Shown: in pieces, positions 5,006 through 6,678 of the stretch
Layout: each line of letters opens with the position of its first letter
How positions within the stretch are numbered: the first letter of the stretch is position 1
Origin: Rickettsiella sp.
GTDB taxonomy: Bacteria > Pseudomonadota > Gammaproteobacteria > Diplorickettsiales > Diplorickettsiaceae
Direction: 5' to 3'
NCBI GenBank assembly: GCA_031119195.1
Contig: JAVHYG010000091.1
Coordinates: forward strand, 1-6,678
DNA length: 6,678 bases
Translations under genes and position numbers: made by a program
The notes under the pieces: generated by a model
The model's database searches: none
Seen by the model: only the letters and a program-made list of their open reading frames with translations
What the model was told of the DNA's origin: nothing

Positions 5006-5882
5006 TCTGCAAAGTGCATTACAAAATCATTTATTAAATGAGGATGCTTCTATTACGCATCAATTAGTTAGGCCGGTTAATGGAAGACTTGCTGAACGTT
5101 TGGCTGTTTATGCAAATGCCTATCGTTGGCGGCTTATCGATGCATTACATACAGAGTATAAGTTGTTACATAGCTATCTAGGCGATGAGCGATTTGCTGA
5201 GCTATCAGAGGCCTATATTGATGAATATCCTTCACGTTTTTATTCTATTTCTGCTTTTACTAAACAATTGCCTCAGTTTTTGCTCACTTATGAACCAAAA
5301 CAATCTTATCTGAGCGAATTAGCAGAGCTTATTAGGGCATTAAGTTTAAGTTTAGAATCTAAAGATGCATCTCTTCTTAATGCCAACGCATTAATCGAAG
5401 TTCCCATGCAAAACTGGCCTTCTCTTTGTTTTAAGTTTCATCCATCTGTACAATGTTTAGTATTTCAATGGAATACCTTTGCTTTATGGAAGGCATTAGT
5501 ACAAAAACAGACGCTTCCTAAACTATACTCACATCAATTAGGTTTTCGGCAAGGGGCTGCGAAAGTAAGCGAACAGCCTAGTAAAATATATAACGATTGT
5601 GAACCTAGCAGCAATACAGTCGAAAGCGCAAAAAGGATGCAGCATAAAGAAAATTCATATTGCATTGTTTGGCGTAAGGAATTACAGTCATATGCTAATA
5701 GTTTAACAGAGCCTGAGGCCAATGTTTTTCAAACTTTACAATCAGGTTCTTGTTTTGTGGATGCGTGTGAAGCTCTTTATACAAGTGGCTTAAGTAATGA
5801 AACTGAAGCGGCTACATTAGTTGCTAATTGTTTAACGCGCTGGCTGAATGATCATTTGTTTTCGGAGGTTTATATTCCCTAA
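4989..5882 (+). CDS. DUF2063 family protein, BufC-like partner of the MNIO
   Basis: This is a 297-residue soluble protein. The N-terminal half (about 3-100) has the DUF2063 pattern (PF09836): LQSALQNHLL, then GRLAERLAVYANAYRWRLIDAL (32-53), then YLGDERFAELSEAYIDEYPSR (63-83). The C-terminal part (about 225-290, WRKELQSYANSLTEPEANVF then LQSG) looks like the alpha/beta tail that follows in these proteins. In MNIO clusters such proteins are partner subunits thought to help bind the substrate peptide, although the domain was first labelled DNA-binding. It starts inside the MNIO gene, 17 bases before that gene ends, with GAGG at 4982-4985 close upstream of the ATG. Between about 186 and 224 lies a polar, low-conservation-looking linker that makes the protein longer than I expect for BufC-like proteins. 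Its TAA directly abuts the pyrG ATG in the same reading frame. Confidence 0.88.
   Translation: MQLLANLQSALQNHLLNEDASITHQLVRPVNGRLAERLAVYANAYRWRLIDALHTEYKLLHSYLGDERFAELSEAYIDEYPSRFYSISAFTKQLPQFLLTYEPKQSYLSELAELIRALSLSLESKDASLLNANALIEVPMQNWPSLCFKFHPSVQCLVFQWNTFALWKALVQKQTLPKLYSHQLGFRQGAAKVSEQPSKIYNDCEPSSNTVESAKRMQHKENSYCIVWRKELQSYANSLTEPEANVFQTLQSGSCFVDACEALYTSGLSNETEAATLVANCLTRWLNDHLFSEVYIP
5864..5868 (+). promoter_or_regulatory. Distant strong SD for pyrG inside the DUF2063 gene
   Basis: GGAGG (5864-5868) is the only strong SD near the pyrG start, but 14 bases separate it from the ATG at 5883, well beyond the usual 5-9. Homology fixes the ATG firmly, because MATRYIFITGG aligns with E. coli MTTNYIFVTGG. 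The abutting upstream stop (5880-5882) suggests that pyrG translation depends partly on ribosomes finishing the DUF2063 gene. Confidence 0.45.
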
Positions 5883-6678
5883 ATGGCAACACGGTATATT
5901 TTTATTACAGGGGGCGTTGTATCTTCTTTAGGTAAGGGCATTGCGGCTGCTTCTTTAGGGGCAATTCTAGAATCGCGGGGCCTTAAAATTAGTTTGCTTA
6001 AACTGGATCCCTATTTAAATGTCGATCCAGGGACCATGAGCCCGTATCAGCACGGCGAAGTGTTTGTTACTGAAGATGGTGCAGAAACAGATCTCGATCT
6101 GGGTCATTACGAGCGATTTGTTACAGCTAAAATGACTCGAGATAATAATTTTACAGCGGGTCAAATATATGCCGAAGTATTGCGTAAAGAGCGGCACGGT
6201 GATTATTTAGGCGGAACTGTTCAGGTGGTTCCTCATGTGACAGATGAGATCAAGGGTGCCATTATTAAAGGTGCTAAAAATGTGGATATTGCATTAGTGG
6301 AGATAGGAGGAACCGTAGGAGATATTGAATCACTGCCTTTTTTAGAGGCGATACGCCAATTGCGTATTGAGAAAGGTAGTCAACAAACCTTATTTATCCA
6401 TTTAACCTGGGTACCTTATATCAGTACGGCGGGTGAAATTAAAACCAAACCTACGCAGCACTCTACAAAAGAATTAGGCTCTTTTGGTATTCAAGCGGAT
6501 ATATTAATTTGTCGATCGGAAAAAGAAATTCCAGAGCAGGCGCGAGAAAAAATTGCTTTATATACCAACGTAAAAAGAGCGGGTGTTATTTCATTACCGG
6601 ATGTAGATGATATTTATCTTGTACCTCTATTGCTACATCAGCAAGGACTTGACGAAATGGTATTGCAATGTCTTTGCT
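5883..6678 (+). CDS. pyrG: CTP synthase, N-terminal synthetase domain (3' end outside window)
   Basis: The first 265 residues of CTP synthase are present. The enzyme converts UTP to CTP using ATP and glutamine-derived ammonia, the last step of cytoplasmic pyrimidine nucleotide synthesis. The frame runs unbroken to the window end, so the C-terminal glutamine amidotransferase domain is not visible. Motifs match E. coli PyrG position by position: P-loop GGVVSSLGKGI (10-20), KLDPYLNVDPGTMSP (40-54), EDGAETDLDLGHYERF (64-79, with Mg-binding Asp72), VEIGGTVGDIES (139-150, Glu140) and the UTP/CTP-binding KTKPTQHS (187-194). The ATG is fixed by this alignment. The gene directly follows the DUF2063 stop with no gap, so it probably belongs to the MNIO operon or relies on read-through from it. 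No separate promoter is evident inside the upstream gene. Confidence 0.97.
   Translation, partial: MATRYIFITGGVVSSLGKGIAAASLGAILESRGLKISLLKLDPYLNVDPGTMSPYQHGEVFVTEDGAETDLDLGHYERFVTAKMTRDNNFTAGQIYAEVLRKERHGDYLGGTVQVVPHVTDEIKGAIIKGAKNVDIALVEIGGTVGDIESLPFLEAIRQLRIEKGSQQTLFIHLTWVPYISTAGEIKTKPTQHSTKELGSFGIQADILICRSEKEIPEQAREKIALYTNVKRAGVISLPDVDDIYLVPLLLHQQGLDEMVLQCLC

Noticed and set aside
5534..5722. Minus-strand open frame of 62 codons inside the DUF2063 gene
   Set aside because: It is a shadow of a well-supported + strand gene with no SD or family resemblance.
6015..6197. Minus-strand open frame of 60 codons inside pyrG
   Set aside because: It lies opposite highly conserved CTP synthase motifs and is clearly a shadow frame.
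1..6678. CRISPR array, tRNA/rRNA genes, insertion sequence ends or transposase
   Set aside because: No regularly spaced repeats, cloverleaf-like sequences, rRNA-like blocks or transposase motifs were seen on either strand.

Overview
The window is AT-rich, and every recognisable gene is on the + strand. It looks like part of a gammaproteobacterial chromosome. The CTP synthase matches the Escherichia coli protein closely and co-linearly. The AT-rich composition, the WecA-type transferase and the MNIO (DUF692) pair would fit a Legionellales/Coxiellaceae-like organism such as Rickettsiella. The organism is an inference from recalled protein resemblance and base composition, not a search result.

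Left part (1-3532): an envelope-carbohydrate-flavoured block. It holds the 3' end of a transaldolase-family gene, a 602-residue polytopic membrane protein resembling the 6-pyruvoyl-tetrahydropterin-synthase-related / GT-C-like glycosyltransferase group, and a WecA-type polyprenyl-phosphate GlcNAc-1-phosphate transferase with all expected motifs. The 244-base gap before wecA is unusually dense in inverted repeats. These include a weak candidate terminator, a mutually exclusive 11-bp inverted repeat, a REP-like near-palindrome centred on GGAATTCC, and two overlapping hairpins.

Middle (3533-4168): a small cysteine- and histidine-rich lipoprotein gene. It is preceded by a nested stem-loop and followed by a textbook Rho-independent terminator. 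A roughly 180-base regulatory gap with two further candidate structures comes next.

Right part (4169-6678): a tightly packed run. A DUF692 multinuclear non-heme iron oxidase (BufB/TglH-like) overlaps a DUF2063 partner (BufC-like) by 17 bases. The stop codon of that gene directly abuts the ATG of pyrG (CTP synthase, cut by the window end), so the MNIO pair and pyrG are probably co-transcribed.

The most interesting point is that the MNIO/DUF2063 pair normally modifies cysteines of a small, usually secreted precursor, yet no DUF2282 bufferin precursor is present. The only candidate substrate nearby is the Cys-rich lipoprotein upstream, which is separated from the pair by its own strong terminator. 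Whether the lipoprotein is the substrate is a hypothesis that can be tested.
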